A stretch of 7,194 nucleotides of DNA from Synergistota bacterium. GTDB taxonomy: Bacteria > Synergistota > JAGHAJ01. Below, piece after piece: positions 1 to 6,410 of this stretch. The position numbers and the translations under genes were made by a program. The notes beneath the pieces were generated by a model. The model saw only the letters and a program-made list of their open reading frames with translations, was not told the DNA's origin and searched no databases. Where the stretch lies: NCBI GenBank assembly GCA_021161545.1, contig JAGHAJ010000227.1, positions 1 to 7,194 on the forward strand, written 5' to 3'. The first letter of the stretch is position 1, and every line of letters begins with the position of its first letter.

Positions 1-892
1 AGATACCTACCACCTTTTTAGCAAGTTCATAGGCTTCCTCATACCCAAACACACCCTTTTGAGCAGAGATCGCCTCTCCTACCAGTTTTAATTCCACCTC
101 CAATTTTACAACACCTATGCTTAATGGCCCAACAGAGAAAACGCCACTTACCAATTCATCTCCATCTGCCGTAGCTTTCATTCCTTCTATACCCTCAGGT
201 GGAACCGCATTTATGTCTGCAACAAGTTTACACTCAGAGAGCCTTTCAAGAACAGCCTTAGAAAGTGTCCTCACCCCCGGAGGAGCAGTAGATACTACTA
301 TCTCAGAACCGCTACACGCATTGTAAACGGAATCATCAGACTTTTCAAGCTCAAAAACCTTTACCCTCTCTGCTCCTACCTTCTCATTTACATCTGCTGC
401 CACTTTTTTAGCCACATCATTAGCCAAATCTGCTATAACAACATCAGCTCCTTCCTTGGCGAAGAGATGTGCAGCACGAGAGCCAACATTACCTGCTCCT
501 GCCAGAACAGTAACCTTCTTACCAGAAAGACTGCCACCAAGCTTGTCCTTAACCGCACGGGCAACTTTCGCAACCAATGCAGCAGAGGTCGTACACGAAC
601 CAGCAGGGTCAAAGACAATAGCAATCTCAAAAGGTGGAAACATGGTCTTCTTGACCACCTTGAGCATATCCTCACACTTCGCTACATCTTTACCTCCTAT
701 AAACACAGTGGTATCCACTATTCCCTTGGGCCCCCGTGGAAACATCGCATCCATCACAAGGCTTTTCGTATCTTCTAAAGAAACATTCCCATATGTAACT
801 ACCGCATCTGCTCCACCGTCGTAAAGCACAAGAACATCAAACGGACTCGGATACCTGTCACTGCTTAAAAAGAAAACAACCTTTTTCGACAT
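1..892 (-). CDS. mtdB: NAD(P)-dependent methylene-tetrahydromethanopterin dehydrogenase, MtdA/MtdB family (C-terminus cut by window edge)
   Basis: It oxidises methylene-H4MPT to methenyl-H4MPT with NAD(P) in the cytoplasm, the first redox step of H4MPT-linked formaldehyde oxidation, or runs in reverse. I translated 297 codons from ATG at 892 to base 2 without a stop. The MtdB family is about 290-300 residues, so only a few are missing. The N-terminal half carries YDGGAD (24-29) and TYGNV (33-37), as in MtdA/MtdB. A Rossmann domain follows, with VTVLAGAGNVGSRAA (127-141; dinucleotide-binding GAGNVG at 132-137). DINAVPPEGIEG (226-237) matches the family's DYNAQPPLGIGG-type stretch. Strand beta-2 ends VVIAD, placing Asp155 where NAD-preferring Rossmann enzymes bind the ribose hydroxyls, so NAD preference is inferred. 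The start is supported by AGGGGGTG upstream, 12 bases after larC ends. Mch and Fhc for the following steps are in the same operon. The choice of MtdB over MtdA rests on the H4MPT context. Confidence 0.9.
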   Translation of the reverse strand, partial: MSKKVVFFLSSDRYPSPFDVLVLYDGGADAVVTYGNVSLEDTKSLVMDAMFPRGPKGIVDTTVFIGGKDVAKCEDMLKVVKKTMFPPFEIAIVFDPAGSCTTSAALVAKVARAVKDKLGGSLSGKKVTVLAGAGNVGSRAAHLFAKEGADVVIADLANDVAKKVAADVNEKVGAERVKVFELEKSDDSVYNACSGSEIVVSTAPPGVRTLSKAVLERLSECKLVADINAVPPEGIEGMKATADGDELVSGVFSVGPLSIGVVKLEVELKLVGEAISAQKGVFGYEEAYELAKKVVGI

Positions 893-897
893 AAAAA

Positions 898-906
898 CAC
901 CCCCTT
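898..906 (-). promoter_or_regulatory. Ribosome binding site of the mtdB-like gene
   Basis: AAGGGGGTG differs from the consensus AAGGAGGTG at one base and lies five bases before the ATG at 892. It overlaps the TAA stop of larC (905-907), so the two genes are probably translated from one message. The 12-base gap contains nothing else. Confidence 0.7.
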
Positions 907-2083
907 ATATTGTTTCCTTTCCCAACTTACTCATGACCTCTCCATAAACCTCCTTCAGTGAAACACCTCCCTTCAAAGCAATTTCCTTACAGGACTCATA
1001 TTCAGGGGAAACCGTAACGACCTTGTCACCCATGCTACCAACCTTTACCTTTACACTCCCCCAGATCGTCTCTACAAACTCCTCTTTCCTGAAAAGTTTA
1101 TACCTCCTGACCCTATTCACTCTAATCCCAAATGTTGTAGTTTCGGCAAAGAGCCGGCGTAAAATGAAATCCAGTTTATCCTCACTAACCAAAACCGATA
1201 ACCTGAAGCCTACCCTATTCTTTTTCATGAAACTTGGAATTATAACCACATCAAGGGCACCACTACCAATAAGAACATCATAAATAAAACCCATCATCTC
1301 AGGCGTAGAATCATCTATATCAGTCTCAAGCAACAATACCTCATCCATATCATAATCCTCAGCCACATCTACTCTCCCCAAAAACATCCGTAAAACATTA
1401 GGAAATGTAGCTATATCTCTGCTACCTGCTCCAAGGGACACTGTCTCCAAGTTCATGGATGGCATACCACCAAACCCACTCGAAAGCACCTTCACAATAG
1501 CAGCTCCTGTGGGGGTAACAAGTTCCCCATCACCGTCAGAATATATTGGCATCCCACGAAGTATCTCAGATGTTGCTGGTGCTGGTACCGGCAATACGCC
1601 ATGGGCACACTCCACTCTTCCACTTCCAACATTTAGCGCAGAAGTGTATATCTTCTCTATGCCAAGTAGCTCAAACCCAACAACGGAGCCCACAATATCG
1701 ACAATGGAATCCACAGCACCTACCTCATGAAAGTGCACATCTTCCACAGACATACCATGCACCTTAGCTTCTGCCTCAGCTACAACGTGAAAAATACTAA
1801 TAGATTTTTCCTTGACACTTTTGGAGAGCGCAGAGTTAGATACAATATCCTCGATATCCCTCAAATGCCTATGGTGATGGTGGTGCCCCTCATCCCACAA
1901 GACATCTACTTTTGTAGCTCTAACATGATTCTTATACACAGTCTTACTTCTCATCTCAAACTCCACACCAAGTGATTTGAGCTCATTAAACAACAAATCA
2001 ATATCTATACCGCTATCAACTATAGCACCCAAAAGCATATCTCCACCAACACCAGAAGAACAGTCTATGTATGCTATCTTCAA
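905..2083 (-). CDS. larC: LarC-family pyridinium-3,5-bisthiocarboxylic acid mononucleotide nickel chelatase
   Basis: LarC inserts nickel into pyridinium-3,5-bisthiocarboxylic acid mononucleotide in a CTP-dependent reaction. It is the last step of nickel-pincer nucleotide (NPN) cofactor synthesis, after LarB and LarE. The 392-residue protein has full family length and all expected blocks: DCSSGVGGDM (7-16), a histidine run HHHHHRH (67-73), VHFHEVGAVDSIVDIVG (116-132), PVPAPAT (165-171), ELVTPTGAA (187-195), TDIDDSTPE (254-262), MKKNRVG (286-292), TTTFGIR (315-321) and VSPEYESCKEIA (358-369). It is one continuous frame, unlike Lactobacillus larC, which is read by a programmed frameshift. The start is TTG at 2083, seven bases after GGAGG. 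LarB and LarE are not in the window, and LarC is not a standard member of C1 clusters, so its role here is open: NPN cofactor for an enzyme elsewhere, or a repurposed nucleotide/metal enzyme. The family call is firm; the biological role is not. Confidence 0.9.
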   Translation of the reverse strand: MKIAYIDCSSGVGGDMLLGAIVDSGIDIDLLFNELKSLGVEFEMRSKTVYKNHVRATKVDVLWDEGHHHHHRHLRDIEDIVSNSALSKSVKEKSISIFHVVAEAEAKVHGMSVEDVHFHEVGAVDSIVDIVGSVVGFELLGIEKIYTSALNVGSGRVECAHGVLPVPAPATSEILRGMPIYSDGDGELVTPTGAAIVKVLSSGFGGMPSMNLETVSLGAGSRDIATFPNVLRMFLGRVDVAEDYDMDEVLLLETDIDDSTPEMMGFIYDVLIGSGALDVVIIPSFMKKNRVGFRLSVLVSEDKLDFILRRLFAETTTFGIRVNRVRRYKLFRKEEFVETIWGSVKVKVGSMGDKVVTVSPEYESCKEIALKGGVSLKEVYGEVMSKLGKETI

Positions 2084-2087
2084 GGAA

Positions 2088-2096
2088 TCACCTCCC
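2088..2096 (-). promoter_or_regulatory. Strong ribosome binding site that fixes the TTG start of larC
   Basis: GGGAGGTGA is a near-perfect anti-16S match and lies four bases before TTG at 2083 (seven bases counted from GGAGG). The encoded N-terminus begins KIAYIDCSSG directly after this TTG, exactly where LarC proteins begin, so no later ATG is needed. Its first base is the last base of the upstream gene's TAG stop. Confidence 0.8.
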
Positions 2097-2950
2097 TAAA
2101 TAGGATTACCTTCCAGAAAATACACCATTAAGGCGGAGGCTATAAGGTCAGCAGAAGTTCCAGGATTCAGCTTTTTGTCATCACCTCTCAGATAAGCATC
2201 AAATTCAGATACAGCCTTTCTACCCTCAATGCTTCGCATACCTCCAGTAGACAAAACAGATTTTGCCATGTTAATAACATCTCTTGCAACATCCTCCCCA
2301 TATTTACGCGCAATAAGAGAATCAGGCATAGTAGAAAGCAACTCCAGGAACACCTGAACTACTGCATCCTGTAGGCTCAAGTCACATCTATTACCAACCA
2401 ACCGTGGATACAAGAAATCAAAGGTTATCTCATAGCAACTGGCATACTCATAGGCAATGGAATCTCTATCTTTCGCAATATTCATAGCCTCTTTAAGAGT
2501 AACATCTGGAGCGTCTCTGATATCTGCCCTTTTAGACCTACCCATACCACCCGGAGAAACCATTCTTATCCCTTTATATACCCACATAGCATCCTCAATA
2601 CTCAAAGAATCCAATACATTGCAAAGGGTATCCCTTAAAGATTCTCTTTCACCTCTAAGCCAATACGCCTTTGCTAAAGGAACTATTAACAAAACAACTC
2701 CAAGGTTGATATTTACTCCTAAATCCTTATATGTCCTCTCCAATGACCTGTATATAAGTTCCCCCACACCAAGGACATCCACATCATACAGGCTGATCCC
2801 CATGTTTACCGAGGCAAGAATAAAGTCTGCAAAATCCATTTCAGGGAAGCCCTTAAATGGATAGACATTACCAGGTTTTGGAAAAGCTGCTTCATACAAG
2901 CCTGCAAGTTGTGCGCATCTCACTATAAAGCTTTTCTTTTTTCCACACAT
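2096..2950 (-). CDS. CitG-like (triphosphoribosyl-dephospho-CoA synthase family) protein, probable C1-carrier biosynthesis
   Basis: CitG/MdcB enzymes join the ribose of ATP to dephospho-CoA with loss of adenine. Related proteins sit beside mch in methylotroph H4MPT clusters (Orf7 of Methylorubrum, recalled), where no citrate lyase is present. The 284-residue protein shows the family signatures: PKPGNV (24-29), NINLGVVLLIVPLA (80-93; compare TNLGxxLLLAPLA), PGGMGRSKRADI (133-144), RDSIAYEYA (162-170), GG (236-237) and NPGTSADLI (262-270). The PGGMGRSKRADI block and the C1 neighbours argue against a citrate or malonate decarboxylase role. I infer a ribosyl- or phosphoribosyl-transfer step in H4MPT or methylofuran synthesis. 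It overlaps the ATP-grasp gene by 28 bases from ATG at 2950, which has only a weak ribosome binding site (GAGTGAG). A GTG at 2923, overlapping the preceding stop by one base, would also give an intact domain. Confidence 0.8.
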   Translation of the reverse strand: MCGKKKSFIVRCAQLAGLYEAAFPKPGNVYPFKGFPEMDFADFILASVNMGISLYDVDVLGVGELIYRSLERTYKDLGVNINLGVVLLIVPLAKAYWLRGERESLRDTLCNVLDSLSIEDAMWVYKGIRMVSPGGMGRSKRADIRDAPDVTLKEAMNIAKDRDSIAYEYASCYEITFDFLYPRLVGNRCDLSLQDAVVQVFLELLSTMPDSLIARKYGEDVARDVINMAKSVLSTGGMRSIEGRKAVSEFDAYLRGDDKKLNPGTSADLIASALMVYFLEGNPI

Positions 2951-3795
2951 CTCAATATCTCACTCGCTATATTTACATCTGTGATACTCTGTAACCCCTT
3001 CCACCCAGGAATGCCATTCACCTCCAACACATATATCCTATTACTCTCCGAAATCAGAAAATCTATGCCTACATAATCCGCCTTAAACGTCTCTGCAACC
3101 CTTTCACATACCTCTGCCATTTCGTTATTCACTTTGTAGCGCTCAGGTGAACTACCTTGTGATATATTGTTCTTCCATCCATCAGAAACGCGCCTCATTG
3201 CAGAAACAACCTTACCACACGCCCAAAAAACTCTAATATCATAATTCCCATGCGGGATAAACTCCTGCATGTAGAAAACATACCTCAATAACTGAAATCC
3301 CTTGAATATCCTGTAAGCCTCATCCTTGTTCCGAACCCTAATCACTCCCACTCCATTAGAGCCAAAGATAGGCTTAACAATTACATCACTACCAAGCTGC
3401 TCAAAATAGTTCATAGCATCAGAAACCTTCTCAACTACCACCGTCTTTGGCGTAGGGATACCCATTTTCGAAAGTGCTATAGAAGAATAAAGTTTATCTA
3501 CCGTTCTCTCTATCGTAAAAGGGCTATTCACAACAGGAATACCCATACTCTCCAACGCATACAAGGCATCTAATCTAAATATTACTTGCTCCAGAGAGCC
3601 AAGAGGAACACTCCGAACCAGAATGGCACCACAATTTGAAGCCACCTGTTCCACATTCTTCACATCAAAGCACGGCAAACCAATAGAAAAGGAAGCAGGA
3701 TGAAGAAACACAACACTCCATCCCTTACCCTCAGCAACTCTCCTTAACTCCTCAACCTGCCATCCTACACCAGAAGACACAATCCCCAATTTCAT
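2923..3795 (-). CDS. RimK-like ATP-grasp ligase, probable glutamate (or other amino acid) ligase for H4MPT or methylofuran synthesis
   Basis: ATP-grasp ligases form an acyl-phosphate on a carboxylate and couple it to an amine. RimK-type members typically add glutamate. The 290-residue protein is of RimK length. The N-terminal pre-ATP-grasp domain (about 1-95) is followed by VKPIFGSNGVGV (140-151, ATP-binding lysine and glycine-rich loop), MQEFIPHGNYDIRVF (176-190), MRR (200-202), WKNNISQG (207-214), Asp245 and EVNGIPGWKGLQ (258-269), which holds the metal-binding Glu and Asn. Known relatives in C1-carrier pathways are archaeal MptN (H4MPT:glutamate ligase) and MfnD (tyramine-glutamate ligase of methanofuran synthesis). 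Bacterial methylofuran carries a polyglutamate chain. Orf5 in methylotroph mch clusters is a comparable gene (recalled). The substrate cannot be chosen from sequence. Its ATG overlaps the mch stop (ATGA), and GGAGAAG lies eight bases upstream. The family call is firm and the pathway is inferred from position. Confidence 0.85.
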   Translation of the reverse strand: MKLGIVSSGVGWQVEELRRVAEGKGWSVVFLHPASFSIGLPCFDVKNVEQVASNCGAILVRSVPLGSLEQVIFRLDALYALESMGIPVVNSPFTIERTVDKLYSSIALSKMGIPTPKTVVVEKVSDAMNYFEQLGSDVIVKPIFGSNGVGVIRVRNKDEAYRIFKGFQLLRYVFYMQEFIPHGNYDIRVFWACGKVVSAMRRVSDGWKNNISQGSSPERYKVNNEMAEVCERVAETFKADYVGIDFLISESNRIYVLEVNGIPGWKGLQSITDVNIASEILRCVEKRKAL

Positions 3796-4721
3796 CTAAA
3801 AGACTTCTCCAATATCTCTGTATTCACACGACCAGCGTGGTATAGTCTACCAGTTCTTAAAGATATCATAGAAACCTCAGCCGGGCTGAACAAAAGGGGA
3901 TCTATGCTATAGAAATCACCATTGCTCCGCTTAAACACCTCGGAAAAAGGCAAACCATAGCTATCAGAAGAATCTGAAGGAACCCTTTTAATAATGTCTG
4001 ATAGATCGGTCAAATCATCCACATAGAACACAACCTTTCCCCCATATATAATGGCGTCATTCAGTTTACCTATGGCATCAAGCACACTCTCGCCTACAGG
4101 AGGTATAGGAGAAAATCCTAATGCAGATCTTACATTCCTCACATCATAACCTATCTCCATAAGCTTGTGGATACCAGTTTCCACCACCCTTGCAGGTACT
4201 TGGATAGAGCCTACAAGACTATTAGAAGGGGAAAAAACTATACCTACATCATCTTCATGTAGTCCACAACTATCAGATATATATTCCACCACTTCCTGAG
4301 GAGGGACATTGGAGGTCTCTATGAAGAGCACTGCCCTTACTCCTCTTTCCACCCATTGAAATTTATCAAAGAGCTCTTCTTTACTACCAAGAAGCCTTCC
4401 AGGTCCTGAACACATACCAAAAAAGCCACTTACAGATATTCTCCAACCAGCATACTGAGAGGCAAGACAAGCAAAAATAGGTGAATCTGTAAGCACCTGC
4501 ACCCCAAACTGCCCATGAGCATAAGAAATATTCACATTCCCCAAACCTGAAAGTAACATCTTAGAGACAAGTAAACCTGCACCAATAGAGCCATCGACTT
4601 CCACTCCCGCATCCACCAAAATAGCACCTCCACGAGAGCGAAAGACCCTTACCTTAAGTTCATCTTTATTTTCAACTATCTTCTGAAGAATGGCCCATGC
4701 CCTCTCGTTTAATGCGACCAT
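3792..4721 (-). CDS. mch: Methenyl-tetrahydromethanopterin cyclohydrolase
   Basis: It hydrolyses N5,N10-methenyl-H4MPT to N5-formyl-H4MPT, or the reverse, linking MtdB to the formyltransferase. The 309 residues match family length. Visible signatures are VDAGVEVDGSIGAGL (36-50), DSPIFACLASQYAGW (79-93), MCSGPGR (103-109; usually MGSGPAR in the family), ARVVET (177-182), NDAIIYGG (221-228), LPFSEVFKRSNGDFYSIDP (257-275) and the C-terminal RTGRLYHAGRVNTEIL (289-304). Arg178 and Glu181 in RVVE correspond by motif to the Arg/Glu pair implicated in catalysis in the Archaeoglobus enzyme. The start at 4721 overlaps the fhcC end by 13 bases, with a purine-rich AAGGGGG upstream as ribosome binding site. 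The downstream ATP-grasp gene overlaps by four bases, so the two are likely translationally coupled. Confidence 0.95.
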   Translation of the reverse strand: MVALNERAWAILQKIVENKDELKVRVFRSRGGAILVDAGVEVDGSIGAGLLVSKMLLSGLGNVNISYAHGQFGVQVLTDSPIFACLASQYAGWRISVSGFFGMCSGPGRLLGSKEELFDKFQWVERGVRAVLFIETSNVPPQEVVEYISDSCGLHEDDVGIVFSPSNSLVGSIQVPARVVETGIHKLMEIGYDVRNVRSALGFSPIPPVGESVLDAIGKLNDAIIYGGKVVFYVDDLTDLSDIIKRVPSDSSDSYGLPFSEVFKRSNGDFYSIDPLLFSPAEVSMISLRTGRLYHAGRVNTEILEKSFR

Positions 4722-5521
4722 ACAAGGATTTCCCCCTTTCCAAGAGAGAGAAAATCTCCCATGTAGCGTCTAAAATAGCCACTTTCAAATTCCAAAGGCA
4801 GCTCCAACTGAAAGAGGTCACCAAGATAACGAGAATAAAGCAACATAGAATACGGTTTAAACTCACCACTGTACAGAAATGATGGCAACAATCCAGCCTG
4901 ACGATAAAGTACTATACTCCCCCTTTTCATACCCGCTCCAATACCCTCTGCCGCCTCACCCATAACAAATATTGTACCAGCAATTACATCAACACCAACA
5001 AACTTACCTACACTGCCAGACACAAATACAATGCCCCTTCTCATCCTCCTACCAAGGTCAGCACCTGCAGAACCATTTATAAAAACCACACCACCAGACA
5101 TTCCCCCCTTTTCACCCCAATACGATGCACAAGCAAAGTTACCAACACTACCATTAACCCTGATAATTCCTCCGCTCATTCCAGATGCCATCCAGTCAGA
5201 AACATTTCCATCAACAAACACCTTTCCCCCACTCATGTCTTTGGCAAGATGCATTCCAACATCTCCATGTATCTCAATGCTTCCCTGCGACATGCCCTCT
5301 CCTATCCTCTTTACCTTCCTCAAATCTCCCTCTATAAGAACAGAATCATCTATTTCACCAGACACCTTAAAAAAATCACCCAGATAGGCATCCTCATTGC
5401 CATGATGCACAGGTATATGTTCTACATCTTTAATACTAGAGCAATTTACTATCACGTCTGGTTTGAGCTTAGGAGCCTCTACAGGTATCTTAAGTTCTTC
5501 CATTAACTCCAGCCTAAGCAT
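4709..5521 (-). CDS. fhcC: Formyltransferase/hydrolase complex subunit C (formylmethanofuran dehydrogenase subunit C-like beta-helix protein)
   Basis: FhcC is a structural subunit of the Fhc complex, which takes formyl-H4MPT to formate through a methanofuran-type carrier. It belongs to the FmdC/FwdC family, related to the C-terminal glutamate synthase beta-helix domain. From the ATG at 5521 it is 270 residues. Residues about 64-202 are degenerate glycine repeats (IEGDLRKVKRIGEGMSQG, IHGDVGMHLAKDMSGG, VDGNVSDWMASGMSGG, VNGSVGNFACASYWGEKGGMSGG, INGSAGADLGRRMRRG, VSGSVGKFVGVDVIAG, MGEAAEGIGAGMKRG), giving a right-handed parallel beta-helix. A roughly 65-residue C-terminal tail follows. An in-frame TTG at 5530 directly abuts GGAGG and is too close to serve as start, whereas the ATG lies nine bases away. 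The gene overlaps fhcD by eight bases and mch by 13. Confidence 0.92.
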   Translation of the reverse strand: MLRLELMEELKIPVEAPKLKPDVIVNCSSIKDVEHIPVHHGNEDAYLGDFFKVSGEIDDSVLIEGDLRKVKRIGEGMSQGSIEIHGDVGMHLAKDMSGGKVFVDGNVSDWMASGMSGGIIRVNGSVGNFACASYWGEKGGMSGGVVFINGSAGADLGRRMRRGIVFVSGSVGKFVGVDVIAGTIFVMGEAAEGIGAGMKRGSIVLYRQAGLLPSFLYSGEFKPYSMLLYSRYLGDLFQLELPLEFESGYFRRYMGDFLSLGKGEILVWSH

Positions 5522-6410
5522 GATTACCAACCTCCATAACTTCTCTCAGATATATCTTGTATTTACCCAGATTCCCTCCATAGTTTCCCGCACTTATTTT
5601 TAAAACACCTTCACTCTCAGCAGCAGCCTCTATAGCCAATCTCATAGCATCTTTTACAGCAACCAATGAAAGACCATCAAATACTATCTCCATTACAGAT
5701 CTCACTCCAGAAGGCAGACTACCAGAAGTATGTGCGCGCAGTTGGGGAACAAAAGCAGTATTTGTGGAAGCATGCAAAAATTTATACTTAGAACCCACCT
5801 TACTCCCACTCCTCACAACTCCTCCAGGAAATGGTAATATCACCCCATTTATGCATTTAGCCGAAGATACTGCCCTTTCACTGGCATACAGTGCATGTTC
5901 GACAGAATCCGCAAGGATAAGTATGTTCCCACCTCCAACTGATTCTGTAACTCCATAACCCTCCTCTATTACCGCCTCTCCTTCCATAACAGGTATCCTC
6001 CAGAACCTCCTACCACCAATAACCTTGCTCATCTGAAATCCATCGCCAAAGTATCTCAGCTTCTTTCCAACAAGAAGTTTATCCTCAGAATCAAGCCCAT
6101 TAAAACAGGAGGCAGTAGGACAAGTCAAAACACACTGCCCTATCCTATTTAAGAGCTGCTTTTCAAGAGATTCCTTGGACATAGAGAAGATAAGTACACT
6201 TATTCCAAATCTACCATCAAGGGTCCTTTCCACTTCACCCTCTATGCCTGCTTCACATCCACAACCTATAACAGAAGTAGCAAAACCAGTAATACATTTA
6301 GCAGCATGCATGGCCCACTGCTCGTTCACAGCTGTAATCACCAAGCGGGTACCATACATCTTAAATGCCTCTGCAAATGTATCCTCTAATACAGAGAGCA
6401 TGCTATTCAC
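5514..6410 (-). CDS. fhcD: Formylmethanofuran--tetrahydromethanopterin formyltransferase (Fhc subunit D)
   Basis: FhcD transfers the formyl group between N5-formyl-H4MPT and the methanofuran/methylofuran carrier. The 298 residues match the Ftr family. Clear signatures are VEDTFAEAF-like LEDTFAEAF (8-16), TGFATSVIGCGCEAGIE (41-57), RIGQCVLTCPTASCFNG (89-105), PFPGGVVRSGSKVGSKYKFL (193-212) and ISAGNYGGNLGKY (272-284). The start is GTG at 6410. GGAGG lies exactly nine bases upstream, and the protein aligns with Ftr N-termini from there; the ATG three codons later would sit 18 bases from that site. It overlaps the fhcA stop and the fhcC start by eight bases each. In bacteria this subunit is part of the Fhc complex together with FhcA and FhcC, which flank it here, and FhcB, not seen here. 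Confidence 0.96.
   Translation of the reverse strand: MNSMLSVLEDTFAEAFKMYGTRLVITAVNEQWAMHAAKCITGFATSVIGCGCEAGIEGEVERTLDGRFGISVLIFSMSKESLEKQLLNRIGQCVLTCPTASCFNGLDSEDKLLVGKKLRYFGDGFQMSKVIGGRRFWRIPVMEGEAVIEEGYGVTESVGGGNILILADSVEHALYASERAVSSAKCINGVILPFPGGVVRSGSKVGSKYKFLHASTNTAFVPQLRAHTSGSLPSGVRSVMEIVFDGLSLVAVKDAMRLAIEAAAESEGVLKISAGNYGGNLGKYKIYLREVMEVGNHA
5531..5535 (-). promoter_or_regulatory. Ribosome binding site that decides the fhcC start
   Basis: GGAGG lies inside the fhcD coding end, nine bases before ATG at 5521. It directly abuts the in-frame TTG at 5530, which excludes that codon as a practical start and trims three residues from the longest reading. Confidence 0.75.

Noticed and set aside
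456-824. 122-codon plus-strand frame opposite the dehydrogenase, plus similar plus-strand frames at 5031-5387 and 6659-6976
   Set aside because: All lie opposite well-conserved coding sequence and show proline/serine-rich shadow composition with no known motif.
1-892. Possible frameshifted or missing gene at the left end, where only short overlapping reading frames appear closed
   Set aside because: Hand translation of the minus strand from ATG at 892 gives 297 uninterrupted codons with clear MtdB motifs. The gene simply lacks its stop because the window ends first.
893-904. Possible terminator, because a run of T precedes the dehydrogenase start
   Set aside because: There is no hairpin stem before the T run, the gap is 12 bases and it is filled by a ribosome binding site.
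2457-2864. 135-codon plus-strand open frame opposite the CitG-like gene
   Set aside because: It is antisense to a gene with intact family motifs, is rich in Ser/Thr/Pro/Ile/Leu as expected of a complement frame, and has no recognisable domain.
2096-2950. Citrate lyase or malonate decarboxylase accessory protein (citG/mdcB)
   Set aside because: The family motifs match, but no citrate lyase or decarboxylase subunit gene is nearby and the neighbours are all H4MPT pathway genes.
4672-4869. Small minus-strand frame with a hydrophobic N-terminus, resembling a signal peptide or membrane protein
   Set aside because: It overlaps the end of fhcC and the start of mch in a third frame. Both of those are certain, so the hydrophobic stretch is a frame artefact.
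4916-5329. DNA repeat array suggested by regularly spaced similar segments
   Set aside because: The regularity is in the encoded glycine repeats of the FhcC beta-helix. The bases themselves are too divergent for a DNA repeat, and there is no CRISPR-like repeat/spacer pattern.
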